DNA of 64,000 nucleotides from Pelodera strongyloides (GCA_036852015.1 JAANDG010000700.1:1-64000), one strand, 5' to 3'; positions 1 through 10,430 are shown, counted from the first letter of the stretch. Program-made: numbers and translations. The notes: a model not told the origin generated them from the sequence alone.

Positions 1-565
1 GTTTGCGCTGAGGTTGTTGTAGTACAGACGACCGAGTCGTCAGTCACAGACGTCACCGAGCCAACCTACTGCAGCTGCCGGGAAATGGAAATTGAAATTA
101 TCGATGGCTTCCTTAAGTTCCTCCTCGAAGTCTTCGGAGAAGAAATGCAACTTTCCCAGAAATCTCCATTCTGATCCAGAAGTACGAAGTGGAATTCAAG
201 AAATGCTTCGACGAGGGCACGGAATGCTACTTTTATGATGAAGACGTTGATGTCCCAACGCCTACCAGTGCCTGTGAACAGGACTACTCATGCGATCTTC
301 AACTGCGATTGAGATCCAAATCGTTCAGGAAGAGACTGGATGCTGATCAGACGCACGCGTCATCGCTCACGCCCAAACGTGTCAGTTCTACCAGAAGAAC
401 CATCCTGTATTCGGAAAGCTCGGAGGTGCGGAGAAGTGTCTGGACGCGATGACGAAGAAGTGGTCGAAGACGCTGTGCCCGAAGTCGTACAAATCTGGAT
501 CGGGCTCAGGATCGGGCTCTGGCTCTGGCTCGGGATCTGGTAGCCACGGCAGCGGCGAAAATTAA
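1..565 (+). pseudogene. Secreted Ser-Gly-tailed protein, copy 1 (3' part, frameshifted)
   Basis: This is the last third of the same gene that is intact at 6971-8749; the window edge removes the rest. Aligned by eye, it matches copy 2 almost base for base from position 8183 to 8749. It lacks one T near 146-147 (GAAGAAATGC where copy 2 has GAAGAAATTGC) and one T near 351 (CAGACGC where copy 2 has CAGATCGC). Each loss shifts the frame, so the C-terminal cysteine region and the Ser-Gly tail are not read in one frame, although the codons for the tail and its TAA at 563-565 are still there. The copy is either a decayed paralogue or carries consensus errors from a repeat-rich assembly. I cannot tell which from sequence alone. 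Confidence 0.85.
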
Positions 566-1346
566 GAGAATACTGGAGATTTGAATTCTATGAATAAATA
601 ATTTTGTCAATTTCTGCAATCGTTCTTGTGAATTATACTACACCTGCATTCTTGATAATGTGATTTTTCTAGTCTGCTTTCTAGAAGTTTGATGTACATA
701 ATGTTCACGTATAATCGGGGGAATGTGATTGTCATTAGACCTCAGAACCTTTGGTTAGTCCAAATATATTCAGCATATGTGAAAGCGTAAAAAACAGGGT
801 GACGTTTTAGCGTGCAGGTTTCTATATTGTGTGTATCGGGGTCGTGAATAAATTGCGCTGATAATGGGTAATCTATAGTATAAAATATGATATCCACATA
901 AACCACCTAATCAACTAATGTGTATCTGTTGTGTGCTCACATGGGGAACTAAGAAAAGAAATTGGGAAGAATATTAAAGAAACGGTGCTGGAAGTGCAGG
1001 TTTCTATATTGTGTGTACCGGGGTCGTGAAGAAATTGCGCAGACAATGGATAATTTATACTATAAAATATGATATCCACATAAATGGATGGATAAAGCTA
1101 AAAAGATGGAAAACTGTTTGGTAGTTAACGATTATCACTGAGATTTCCATTGAAAATCTATGTTTTTTACCATATTATTACCATACCATATTATTTACCA
1201 GATTATTCGGATTAAATTGCGTATTTAGTACATTTTGATATGAATATTCTAAAATTATAATATTATTATGCTAGTAAGTAAATATTTTCCTTTGATCCCC
1301 CGAAGTGCGAAAGAACACTAAAATACACCAAACTTCACAACCCCGC
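566..1346. other. 3' flank of secreted-protein copy 1, no gene seen
   Basis: This AT-rich stretch holds the likely polyadenylation signal AATAAA at about 593. It also has two diverged direct copies of a short phrase containing GGTTTCTATATTGTGTGTA (about 827 and 989). The same flank follows copies 2 and 3, and a shorter form follows copy 4. No convincing coding sequence is visible. Confidence 0.6.
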
Positions 1347-1456
1347 GTCTGCACTGATCGAGCAGACATTCTAATTCGGAAATTAGCGTGCCACAGTGTT
1401 TTCGGGTATAAAAGGGGGCTCGGAGCGCAGTCTCGAGCTCCGCAACCACGATGATG
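1347..1456 (+). promoter_or_regulatory. TATA-containing promoter-like module 1 without a recognised gene
   Basis: The module reads as an imperfect palindrome CTAATTCGGAAATTAG, then GCGTGCCACAGTGTTTT, then a TATA box TATAAAAG at 1407-1414. A short hairpin CGGAGC...GCTCCG and the phrase GATGATGGGGGATG follow. Six further direct copies lie at 3930, 5885, 9550, 13015, 15515 and 19430, and two diverged inverted ones at about 3150 and 14320. The block is conserved better than its surroundings and has a clear TATA box, so it looks like a core promoter. No known coding or structural RNA product follows it. It may be the promoter of a lost histone-cluster gene or of an unrecognised small RNA. Confidence 0.5.
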
Positions 1457-1752
1457 GGGGATGTATTTGACGGAAAGGAATGTGAAAATAGTGTTTTTCA
1501 AGAAAAATTCTTTAATAGGATTGCAAATGTGGATAAATATATGTAGTAACGGTGTTTTTTTAAGATATTATAACCTGAAAAACGCTTGCAATTCCCCTAT
1601 TGAGCATGGAAACCCAGTCTTGGATATTGTTTTGTATCAAATCAATGTGGAGATTTTGTACCGAATTGCGCATAATGCTTTCCAAACTTACAAGAATACA
1701 AGGTAGACTCCCTAATGAGAAATGTAATCTCAATAAACGTTCAAGTATATGT

Positions 1753-1768
1753 GGCCCTAAAGAGGGCC
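1753..1768 (-). terminator. Histone mRNA 3' stem-loop of H2A
   Basis: Read on the minus strand this is GGCCCT-CTTT-AGGGCC, a perfect six-pair stem with a four-base loop, preceded by CCAAC and followed by ACATATACTTG. This is the form of the replication-dependent histone 3' end bound by stem-loop binding protein. It lies 33 nt after the H2A stop codon. Confidence 0.92.
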
Positions 1769-1800
1769 GTTGGGTTAGGTGTTTAGAAGCGAATGAACAT

Positions 1801-2184
1801 TTATTCCTTGTCGCCGGCAGTCTTCTTGGGCAGCAGGACAGCCTGGATGTTGGGCAGAACTCCTCCCTGAGCGATGGTGACACCGGACAAGAGCTTGTTC
1901 AGCTCCTCGTCGTTACGGACGGCCAGCTGCAGATGGCGGGGGTTGATTCTGGTCTTCTTGTTGTCACGGGCGGCGTTACCAGCCAACTCGAGAACCTCAG
2001 CAGCGAGGTACTCAAGCACGGCGGCAAGGTAGACCGGGGCTCCGGCTCCCACACGCTGGGCGTAGTTGCCCTTGCGGAGGAGACGGTGAAGACGTCCAAC
2101 GGGGAATTGCAGACCGGCACGGCTGGATCGGCTCTTGGCCTTTCCTCCGGACTTGGCTTTGCCTCCCTTTCCACGGCCTGACAT
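1801..2184 (-). CDS. Histone H2A (core, replication-dependent)
   Basis: The 127-residue product begins [18 protein letters not shown] and carries the full H2A fold, including [20 protein letters not shown], the acidic-patch region [12 protein letters not shown] and the NDEELNKLL helix. It ends [11 protein letters not shown], without an SQ(E/D) motif, so it is canonical H2A and not H2A.X. H2A pairs with H2B in the nucleosome core. The gene has no intron, ends in a histone stem-loop rather than an obvious polyadenylation signal, and shares a bidirectional promoter with H2B at 2418. It is the only intact H2A in this window, because the H2A of the second block is truncated. Confidence 0.98.
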   Translation of the reverse strand: MSGRGKGGKAKSGGKAKSRSSRAGLQFPVGRLHRLLRKGNYAQRVGAGAPVYLAAVLEYLAAEVLELAGNAARDNKKTRINPRHLQLAVRNDEELNKLLSGVTIAQGGVLPNIQAVLLPKKTAGDKE

Positions 2185-2417
2185 GATGACGATTCGAGTA
2201 GTTGACTGCGAGCGAGCTCACTGATGCGCTGAGCGCGTGCGCGTGCGCCTTATTTAAGGGGTCGCTGCAACGGGGCGGGACTTGGCAGCGCGCACCAAGC
2301 AGGACAGACAGAGGGGACAAAGGTCGCCCAAAGCCACGCCTCTTGGCGCGCGCACTTAAATAAGGCACACAGCGAGCGACAAGGCACACTTGCTCGCAAG
2401 TCCCACCAACGTACGTC
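2185..2417. promoter_or_regulatory. Bidirectional H2A/H2B promoter
   Basis: The 233-bp spacer between the two divergent start codons holds two TATA-like boxes in mirror order. One is CCTTATTTAAGG at 2248-2259, serving H2A on the minus strand. The other is TTAAATAAGG at 2356-2365, serving H2B on the plus strand. GC-rich sequence lies between them. The arrangement recurs at 13371-13597 in the second histone block. Function is inferred from position and known histone pair architecture. Confidence 0.8.
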
Positions 2418-2789
2418 ATGCCACCCAAGCCATCCGCCAAGGGAGCCAAGAAGGCCGCCAAGTCTCAGAAAGCCGGACGCACCGGAGATAAGAAGAGGAG
2501 AAAGAGCCGCAAGGAGTCCTACTCCGTCTACATCTACCGTGTGCTCAAGCAGGTCCACCCTGACACCGGAGTCTCCTCGAAGGCGATGTCGATCATGAAC
2601 TCGTTCGTCAATGACGTGTTCGAGCGCATCGCCGCCGAGGCCTCCCGTCTGGCCCACTACAACAAGCGGTCGACGATCTCGTCTCGCGAAATCCAGACTG
2701 CCGTCCGTCTCATCCTGCCCGGAGAGCTTGCCAAGCACGCCGTCAGCGAGGGAACCAAGGCTGTGACCAAGTACACCTCCTCCAAATAA
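2418..2789 (+). CDS. Histone H2B, copy 1
   Basis: The 123-residue product starts [15 protein letters not shown] and has the typical core from [18 protein letters not shown] to the end [17 protein letters not shown]. That core is essentially identical to the nematode H2B form, while the N-terminal tail is shorter than in vertebrates. It forms the H2A-H2B dimer of the nucleosome. It is intronless, starts 53 nt after its TATA-like box and is followed by a histone stem-loop. The coding sequence appears identical to the copy at 13598-13969, which suggests recent duplication or gene conversion. Confidence 0.98.
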   Translation: MPPKPSAKGAKKAAKSQKAGRTGDKKRRKSRKESYSVYIYRVLKQVHPDTGVSSKAMSIMNSFVNDVFERIAAEASRLAHYNKRSTISSREIQTAVRLILPGELAKHAVSEGTKAVTKYTSSK

Positions 2790-2824
2790 GTCTCTTTGAG
2801 ACTTCTGGATAACCCTAACCCAAC

Positions 2825-2840
2825 GGCCCTCTTTAGGGCC
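2825..2840 (+). terminator. Histone mRNA 3' stem-loop of H2B copy 1
   Basis: GGCCCT-CTTT-AGGGCC with flanks CCCAAC and ACATATGCTTG lies 36 nt after the stop. It has the same sequence as the other histone stem-loops in the window. Confidence 0.92.
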
Positions 2841-3530
2841 ACATATGCTTGAACGTTTGACAGTAATTGAATTGATACCAAATGTCAAAGAGATAGGTTT
2901 TGGTACATACATTTTAGTGCATACATAAAGAAAATTGTCTATTCTACACTAAAATTGATACCTAGTGTCACAGAGATAGGTTTTGGTACGTATATTTTAG
3001 CGCATACGTAATGAAAATTGTCTAGTCATCACTAAAAGTGGATTTGTGGCAATAAATGCTTGTCAAGAAATAGTATCAAGGTCGCATTTGTGGTTCGGTT
3101 TTTTCCAACTATGATCTCACTTTTTTCACAGAGACTGAGTTCGGAGTCCGCTTTTATACCGGAAAACCCCGTGGCACACTCACTTGCAGACAAAAATAGG
3201 TGCTCGCACGCTAATTTTCATTTCGTGAAATGATGTAACTGGAAGGCGTTGACTTTTATGGGGGAAATTGCGTTCTACTGCCTGGTGACATGAATTAACT
3301 GATCATTCTCGATAAAGTAATCTAGTAATTACCGATAAGAATGATAATTTAGTAGTATTTTAGCTTTAAATGGGAAAGAATATGGAAGAAACTGTGCTAG
3401 AACAGGTAGATTTACATGTTTTGTCTATGAACCTGTCCAATATGAACAGTTTCCCGCCGTTTTCTATTGCTTTCTTTCCAAATTTAGTCTGGATTCACCA
3501 AATTCTACCCTAGCACCCACACGAGGTCGG
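2841..3530. other. Histone intergenic spacer with an inverted promoter-like module
   Basis: No gene is seen. A short tandem duplication (a phrase with GATAGGTTTTGGTAC at about 2891 and again at about 2972) lies at the start. At about 3130-3230 there is a diverged, inverted copy of the TATA module (CTTTTATACCGG, TATA on the minus strand at 3151-3158). The equivalent spacer in the second block is 14021-14594. Confidence 0.5.
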
Positions 3531-3604
3531 GTCAATCTGTGGCGTGGGCTGGCTGCATGCCAAGAGCCACAGACAGACTCCGCCCTCAGTTGTAGCCACA
3601 TAAA
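3531..3604 (+). promoter_or_regulatory. Orphan histone H3 promoter remnant
   Basis: These 74 bases match the H3 promoter of block 2 (14595-14668), including the phrase GCATGCCAAGAGCCACAGAC and GTAGCCACATAAA at the TATA position. Here the sequence breaks off where the H3 leader and coding region should begin. Confidence 0.8.
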
Positions 3605-3754
3605 CAACGTGAAACTTTGGGTGCGGGGCGGCGCGCTAAAAGTCGCGGGGCGGCGCGCTGAAATGTGCGGGGCCCAGGCAGGGCTGCGCCACCAAAACGG
3701 GGCCCGGAGCGCGCGGCCCCGCTTCAAAAAGTGGGCCGTAGGTGCGCCGGGAGC
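3605..3754. repeat. GC-rich palindromic filler in place of the H3 gene
   Basis: About 150 bases of very GC-rich sequence occupy the site where block 2 carries 673 bases of H3 leader, coding region and tail (14669-15341). The ends are roughly inverted (GCGGGGCGGCGCGC near 3620 against GCGCGCGGCCCCGC near 3710). There is also an internal direct repeat of CGGGGCGGCGCGCT. Homology with block 2 resumes at AATAAACGATAG (3755). It resembles the other GC-rich foldbacks of this window. Confidence 0.65.
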
Positions 3755-3899
3755 AATAAACGATAGAACTATAGGGACAATCTCATTGAAATATGTAATA
3801 AAATTCGTTCTATTTGTTCGTAAAATAGAATTAAAAAAAACAATGAGATTGTGTCTATTTTCTTTGATCCCAGTGTAAAGCAGTCTAAAAGCTCTTCCT

Positions 3900-4025
3900 C
3901 GCCCCGCATATGCACTCGCCGAGCTGGTATTCTAATTCGGAAATTAGCGTGCCACAGTGTTTTGGGGTATAAAAGCAGACCCAGAGCCCCGTCTCGAGCT
4001 GCGAAAATGCTCTGATGGGGGAAAT
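3900..4025 (+). promoter_or_regulatory. TATA-containing promoter-like module 2
   Basis: This is the variant form of the module: CTAATTCGGAAATTAG, GCGTGCCACAGTGTTTT, then TATAAAAG at 3968-3975 and CCGTCTCGAGCT. It is nearly identical to module 6 at 15515-15605. Downstream is GATGGGGGAAATTTTGTG and a T-run. No gene product is recognised. Confidence 0.45.
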
Positions 4026-4264
4026 TTTGTGACCATTTTTTTTATTCTTAGGTATTCTGACATACGAAGAAGATGGAATTGACTATTTTAATGAAAGTTT
4101 TGGGCTTGAAGGGATAGAAATTTGAGGGTTGACATTTTATAGTTTGCAACTTCATAGTAGTATTTTCACTCCGACGCAATTCCATTTTAGCTTTATTTTG
4201 CCGAATTAAACTATATAACTATGGAAAGGCATATGGAATTCACCAAAGTATATATTCGGTAGTC

Positions 4265-4730
<466 letters not shown>

Positions 4731-4773
4731 TTTGCCTCTCCGACACCGGAGAAACCCCAACTTATAACCCAAC

Positions 4774-4789
4774 GGCCCTCTTTAGGGCC
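4774..4789 (+). terminator. Histone mRNA 3' stem-loop of H4 copy 1
   Basis: GGCCCT-CTTT-AGGGCC lies 44 nt after the H4 stop, flanked by CCCAAC and ACATATACTTG. Confidence 0.92.
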
Positions 4790-5859
4790 ACATATACTTG
4801 AACGTTTGATTATGTAGATGAAAATGGATATTAAGAGGAAAAAGATAGGCAGGCTTCTTTTGAAGCACATATTTGTGTTCACAGTCATTTTATTTATCTG
4901 ATGTGAGCACTACCATTTCCGAGTACTTTTACCATATCAACTGAGCCGTATCTAAGACATTAAAGTACTATAAACTGAACCGTATATAAGACATTAAAGT
5001 ACTATAAACTCGATACATTTTTCGCTGAATATAAGAAATGCGGTTTGGTTTAGGAACACATTCCAGCTTTTTGCGTTTTTAGCATATAATTTATAGGATA
5101 GTAGGAAAAAGATAGGTCCCTTCATCCCTTGTTTTGTGGTGAAATTCTTTCCTGTTTTTGTTCGTTTGCTATCATACACAGCAGCCAAATCGCTAAACTA
5201 AGCAGCTCAAATATCGTCAAGTCTTACCATAAATCAGTACATAACAGTCCTTCAATATAGTAGAATTTTCCAATTCCCTCACTCTTATTAGTGCAGTTTG
5301 TGCCATCTATGGTCGTATTGGCACTCGTCCATACCCTGCCCTCTGTATCTGTGGCCTCTCTTTGTCTCTGCCTCTGACCTGACCCTTATCTGGTGCACAA
5401 TGAGGCAGGTGGTATGGGGAAGGTGACGTGTTGGTTTGGCGGGCAAATATGAAGAACATCCATCTGTTGAAATTTGGAGAACATAAGGGAAGTGCAAAAA
5501 ATGCCACTGGGAAAGAATATGAAAGAAACTGCGATAGGACAGGTAGATTTGTATGTTGTGTCATCGGGGTCGTGAAGAAATTCAGCACATAATCTAGAAT
5601 ATTTATACATAGAATAAAGGATGATATAATAATAATCTACATTAAATGGGAGTATTACATGATAGTCAGACGATTATCACAGTGTTTTCGTAGATGATCC
5701 ACGTCTTTTACCACTTCTAGTTGCATTATTCATATTTAATTGCCTTGCCTTGTAGTATAATTTGATAATAATATCCCAAAAATACCATTTCTACAAATGT
5801 ATATCGTCTCATTTGATCCACCCGAATAGTAAAAGCGCCTTAAAATACTCCACACCGCA
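4790..5859. other. Spacer after H4 copy 1, no gene seen
   Basis: This AT-rich stretch shows no convincing coding region. The part from about 5300 to 5600, with the phrase TATGGTCGTATTGGCACTC, has a close counterpart behind H4 copy 2 (16560-16846). There it is interrupted by the Merlin transposon. Confidence 0.5.
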
Positions 5860-5985
5860 CAGCCCCCTGTCTGCACTGGTCGAGCAGACATTCTAATTCG
5901 GAAATTAGCGTGCCACAGGGTTTTTGGGTATAAAAGGGGGCTCGGAGCTCAGTCTCGAGCTCCGAAACGACGGTGATGGGGGATG
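5860..5985 (+). promoter_or_regulatory. TATA-containing promoter-like module 3
   Basis: Same order as module 1: CTAATTCGGAAATTAG, GCGTGCCACAGGGTTTTT, TATAAAAG at 5929-5936, then the CTCGAGCTCCG hairpin and GTGATGGGGGATGTATTTTGACG. The only ATG-started frame behind it stops after five codons, so it does not drive a protein that I can see. Confidence 0.5.
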
Positions 5986-6479
5986 TATTTTGACGAAAGG
6001 AATGTGAAAATAGTGTTTTTGAAAGAAAATGTGTTTATAGGAGTGCAAATATTGATAAATATATGTAGTAACTGAGTTATGTAAGATATTATAACATGAA
6101 AAACGCTTGCAATTCCCCTATTCCTATTGATCATGGAAACCCAGTGTTGGATATTTGTAAAACCACAAAATATCGTATCCTACTATATTTGGCATGGTGA
6201 ATCAAATGGAATCATCAAAAATAGGAATCACTTAAAATGGGCCTGACCCTTTAAAGGGATAGGCCCATCAAAGTTAACCTCACTTGAAATGGACCTGACC
6301 CTCATAGACTTCTACTCAATATGAGATGAGAGTGGATATTTTTTCGTACAAGATTTGTGAATAATACTTTCGTACAAGATTTGTGAATAATACTTTCCAA
6401 GCTCAGCAAAACAGAACAAGCTTACAACAAGAATACAAGGTAAACTCCCTAATATGAAATCTCACGTCCAAGTATTTGT
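5986..6479. other. Spacer with short tandem repeat, no gene seen
   Basis: No coding sequence is visible. A 27-nt phrase containing CTTTCGTACAAGATTTGTG occurs twice in a row at about 6340-6395. A second short duplication (GGACCTGACCCT and GGGCCTGACCCTTT) lies at 6235-6305. Confidence 0.45.
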
Positions 6480-6495
6480 GGCCCTAAAGAGGGCC
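6480..6495 (-). terminator. Orphan histone 3' stem-loop
   Basis: The minus strand reads GGCCCT-CTTT-AGGGCC with the same CCCAAC flank as the H2A terminator at 1753. No H2A gene lies beside it; after TTAGGTGTTTAGAAGCG the sequence departs from the H2A 3' end. It marks a deleted H2A. Confidence 0.85.
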
Positions 6496-6970
6496 GTTGG
6501 GTTAGGTGTTTAGAAGCGGGGTTGTGAAGTAACATATTAATGAAAGAACTTGATCGATTATAGTTAAGGAAACTGCGTTTCTCCAACTAAATTGACAGCA
6601 TTTTATTTGATACCTGGGTTTGATACTTGGCGATACAATGAGTATTAATGTAGCATTTTGATTCTCTCAACCACCTCTCAAATATTTCTCCATTTTACTT
6701 TTCATATGATTCTAATGATCATTGAATAAAATAGTAGTTACACCAGCAATTCGCCTTTCTGTGTCAGATGTTAACGGAGTTATCGCGGATATAAAACTCT
6801 GACAATCAGTGTATATGCTTTTAGAGAAACCACAAACACACATAAATTAGAAAGAAACGCATGAATGGAAACGACGCGTTGGATATTACGCTTTTTGCTT
6901 TGTAGCTCACGCGGCTATCGAACATAATTAAATATGTGAAACATATAAATATGTACCCGCTTTCCAGAAT

Positions 6971-8749
6971 ATGCATCACAGCGACATGCATTGCAGTCTT
7001 TTGATCTTCGTCGGCCTCCTGGCTTCGACTACACTTGTTGAGGCATCCTATACACCTTGCCAAACTGGATATGGTTTCTTCATGCTCCTTCAAAAGGCCT
7101 TCGCCAAGGTGGAGTACCAACAGACAATTGAGTATCGTCTGCAGACTGAATGCGCTTCTTGCACACTCACTGCAAAACTTCTTAAGCTTATGGAACTTAT
7201 CGTCCTGGCCAACACGAATCAACTGACAATCGTCACAGAGACCGTCGACATGACTGATGCAAGCTGCTTCAATCTTCTTGTTACATACTCGCAAAGTCTG
7301 GTAGTAGATAGAAGCCCTGTACTCGTCAATAATACCAACCAGGCGCTCTCGGCCTGTGAAGTCGACGTGTCCGGTGTTGAAGAAAGCACCGAAAGCTCGT
7401 GGACGCTGTACAAGACGTGTTTCCGCGCTTATACGGTGAGCTGTGGAAAGGAGGACGAGCTCAAGAGCGTATGTGACCAGGTGGACGCGTTTGTGGATGA
7501 ATCGTCGCTTAGTTTCCAAAAGAAAAACAAAACGTTCCCACTCTGCAAGGAGATCATCATCGCTTGTTCCACCCCCGTTGAGGAACCAACGACTCCTGCT
7601 CCAACAACTCTCGCTGCCACAAGTTCCGCACCAAGACTCAGTGATTCAGAGGTGTGCGTGGTCCTATTCGAACTTTTTGCAGAGAAGATCCTGCTTCCTC
7701 CCGGCCAACTCAAGAAATTCCAATACCTGCTCAAACTACAGATGACTAAGCTCAGCATTACCGAGATCACCGTTGAATTCTTCTTGGAATGCTTCGCCAT
7801 CTTCTTGGAAGAAGAATCAGAACTTGTGGTGCCAGAAGACTGTGGATGCGAAGATATTGACGTAGAGGCTATTCTAGTCGAAACTTCCTTTACTGTGAAC
7901 AATGACAAAGATGATTCGGAGTCAAAGAAGGATATCATTGAACAGCTGCACATCATTGTGGAAAAGTGCGGATGCACACCCTCTACACCTGTGACTGCTA
8001 CCAACAATATCGAAGTAATCATTATCTCGATCAAGGCTTTCTTCACTAAGCTTAACAAACTGGATTGCGCAAAACCGTATCTGGACAAGTGCGAGAAGGC
8101 CAGTTTGGCTATTGGTACAGATCCTGACTGGGATGAGAAGGTTCGTCTCACTGTCCGCGGTCTCATCGAGGAATCGCTCTCTGTTTGCGCTGAGGTTGTT
8201 GTAGTGCAGACGACCGAGTCGTCAGTCACAGACGTCACCGAGCCAACCTACTGCAGCTGCCGGGAAATGGAAATTGAAATTATCGATGGCTTCCTTAAGT
8301 TCCTCCTCGAAGTCTTCGGAGAAGAAATTGCAACTTTCCCAGAAATCTCCATTCTGATCCAGAAGTACGAAGTGGAATTCAAGAAATGCTTCGACGAGGG
8401 CACGGAATGCTACTTTGATGATGAAGACGTTGATGTCCCAACGCCTACCAGTGCCTGTGAACAGGACTACTCATGCGATCTTCAACTGCGATTGAGATCC
8501 AAATCGTTCAGGAAGAGACTGGATGCTGATCAGATCGCACGCGTCATCGCTCACGCCCAAACGTGTCAGTTCTACCAGAAGAACCATCCTGTATTCGGAA
8601 AGCTCGGAGGTGCGGAGAAGTGTCTGGACGCGATGACGAAGAAGTGGTCGAAGACGCTGTGCCCGAAGTCGTACAAATCTGGATCGGGCTCAGGATCGGG
8701 CTCTGGCTCTGGCTCGGGATCTGGTAGCCACGGCAGCGGCGAAAATTAA
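6971..8749 (+). CDS. Secreted cysteine-rich protein with Ser-Gly tail, copy 2 (intact)
   Basis: The 592-residue product has a signal peptide (residues 1 to about 25, hydrophobic LLIFVGLLASTTLV, likely cut after VEA). It is acidic and rich in cysteine, with a Pro/Thr linker (PTTPAPTTLAATSS, about residue 203) and several similar amphipathic segments of the type LFELFAEK / IDGFLKFLLEVFGEE followed by a Cys. It ends in a basic stretch and a tail of about ten Ser-Gly pairs, HGSGEN. Ser-Gly runs near acidic residues are a known attachment form for glycosaminoglycan chains, so a secreted proteoglycan is one possible reading; I recognise no named family. The coding region has no intron, unlike the single-copy genes here. 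TTTCCAG at 6961-6967, three bases before the ATG, suits trans-splicing. Confidence 0.88.
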   Translation: MHHSDMHCSLLIFVGLLASTTLVEASYTPCQTGYGFFMLLQKAFAKVEYQQTIEYRLQTECASCTLTAKLLKLMELIVLANTNQLTIVTETVDMTDASCFNLLVTYSQSLVVDRSPVLVNNTNQALSACEVDVSGVEESTESSWTLYKTCFRAYTVSCGKEDELKSVCDQVDAFVDESSLSFQKKNKTFPLCKEIIIACSTPVEEPTTPAPTTLAATSSAPRLSDSEVCVVLFELFAEKILLPPGQLKKFQYLLKLQMTKLSITEITVEFFLECFAIFLEEESELVVPEDCGCEDIDVEAILVETSFTVNNDKDDSESKKDIIEQLHIIVEKCGCTPSTPVTATNNIEVIIISIKAFFTKLNKLDCAKPYLDKCEKASLAIGTDPDWDEKVRLTVRGLIEESLSVCAEVVVVQTTESSVTDVTEPTYCSCREMEIEIIDGFLKFLLEVFGEEIATFPEISILIQKYEVEFKKCFDEGTECYFDDEDVDVPTPTSACEQDYSCDLQLRLRSKSFRKRLDADQIARVIAHAQTCQFYQKNHPVFGKLGGAEKCLDAMTKKWSKTLCPKSYKSGSGSGSGSGSGSGSGSHGSGEN

Positions 8750-9509
8750 GAGAATACTGGAGATTTGAATTCTATGAATAAATAATTTTGTCAATTTCTG
8801 CAATCGTTCTTGTGAATTATACTACACCTGCATTCTTGATAATGTGATTTTTCTAGTCTGCTTTCTAGAAGTTTGATGTACATAATGTTCACGTATAATC
8901 GGGGGAATGTGATTGTCATTAGACCTCAGAACCTTTGGTTAGTCCAAATATATGCAGCATATGTGAAAGCGTAATAAACAGGGTGACGTTTTAGCGTGCA
9001 GGTTTATATATTGTGTGTATCGGGGTCGTGAATAAATTGCGCTGATAATGGGTAATCTATAGTATAAAATATGATATCCACATAAACCACCTAATCAACT
9101 AATGTGTATCTGTTGTGTGCTCACATGGGGAACTAAGAAAAGAAATTGGGAAGAATATTAAAGAAACGGTGCTGGGAAGTGCAGGTTTCTATATTGTGTG
9201 TACCGGGGTCGTGAAGAAATTGCGCAGACAATGGATAATTTATACTATAAAATATGATATCCACATAAATGGATGGATAAAGCTAAAAAGATGGAAAACT
9301 GTTTGGTAGTTAACGATTATCACTGAGATTTCCATTGAAAATCTATGTTTTTTACCATATTATTACCATACCATATTATTTACCATATTATTCGGATTAA
9401 ATTGCGTATTTAGTACATTTTGATATGAATATTCTAAAATTATAATATTATTATGCTAGTAAGTAAATATTTTCCTTTGATCCCCCGAAGTGCGAAAGAA
9501 CACTAAAAT

Positions 9510-9650
9510 ACACCAAACTTCACAACCCCGCGTCTGCACTGATCGAGCAGACATTCTAATTCGGAAATTAGCGTGCCACAGTGTTTTCGGGTATAAAAGG
9601 GGGCTCGGAGCGCAGTCTCGAGCTCCGCAACCACGATGATGGGGGATGTA
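9510..9650 (+). promoter_or_regulatory. TATA-containing promoter-like module 4
   Basis: This is practically identical to module 1, with TATAAAAG at 9592-9599. It is part of duplication unit A, about 760 bp after the end of secreted-protein copy 2. Confidence 0.5.
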
Positions 9651-9939
9651 TTTGACGGAAAGGAATGTGAAAATAGTGTTTTTCAAGAAAAATTCTTTAA
9701 TAGGATTGCAAATGTGGATAAATATATGTAGTAACGGTGTTTTTTTAAGGGATATTATAACCTGAAAAACGCTTGCAATTCCCCTATTGAGCATGGAAAC
9801 CCAGTCTTGGATATTGTTTTGTATCAAATCAATGTGGAGATTTTGTACCGAATTGCGCATAATGCTTTCCAAACTTACAAGAATACAAGGTAGACTCCCT
9901 AATGAGAAATGTAATCTCAATAAACGTTCAAGTATATGT

Positions 9940-9955
9940 GGCCCTAAAGAGGGCC
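9940..9955 (-). terminator. Orphan histone 3' stem-loop
   Basis: The minus strand reads GGCCCT-CTTT-AGGGCC. As at 6480, no histone gene adjoins it. It sits exactly at the junction of duplication units A and B. Confidence 0.85.
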
Positions 9956-10430
9956 GTTGGGTTAGGTGTTTAGAAGCGGGGTTGTGAAGTAACATATTAA
10001 TGAAAGAACTTGATCGATTATAGTTAAGGAAACTGCGTTTCTCCAACTAAATTGACAGCATTTTATTTGATACCTGGGTTTGATACTTGGCGATACAATG
10101 AGTATTAATGTAGCATTTTGATTCTCTCAACCACCTCTCAAATATTTCTCCATTTTACTTTTCATATGATTCTAATGATCATTGAATAAAATAGTAGTTA
10201 CACCAGCAATTCGCCTTTCTGTGTCAGATGTTAACGGAGTTATCGCGGATATAAAACTCTGACAATCAGTGTATATGCTTTTAGAGAAACCACAAACACA
10301 CATAAATTAGAAAGAAACGCATGAATGGAAACGACGCGTTGGATATTACGCTTTTTGCTTTGTAGCTCACGCGGCTATCGAACATAATTAAATATGTGAA
10401 ACATATAAATATGTACCCGCTTTCCAGAAT

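Larger units (their letters stand above)
6480..9939. repeat. 3.46-kb tandem duplication, unit A
   Basis: The sequence from the lone histone stem-loop at 6480 to 9939 recurs from 9940 onward with only scattered differences. The offset is 3460 bp (start codons at 6971 and 10431). The unit contains an orphan H2A-type stem-loop, secreted-protein copy 2 and promoter-like module 4. The first 1752 bases of the window are the 3' half of a further such unit. Confidence 0.92.

Noticed and set aside
1450..1548. A 32-codon peptide ([13 protein letters not shown]...) after module 1
   Set aside because: In modules 3, 5 and 7 the same frame stops after five codons, so it is not conserved.
1410..1560. Spliced-leader or snRNA gene behind the TATA modules
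   Set aside because: No leader resembling SL1, no clear Sm site shared by all copies, and nematode SL genes do not usually use a TATA box. The modules are reported as promoter-like only.
7429..8238. A 269-residue minus-strand frame across the secreted gene (also in copies 3 and 4)
   Set aside because: It is a shadow of the plus-strand coding region: rich in Ser and Thr from reversed codons, no motif, and only kept because the sense strand is conserved.
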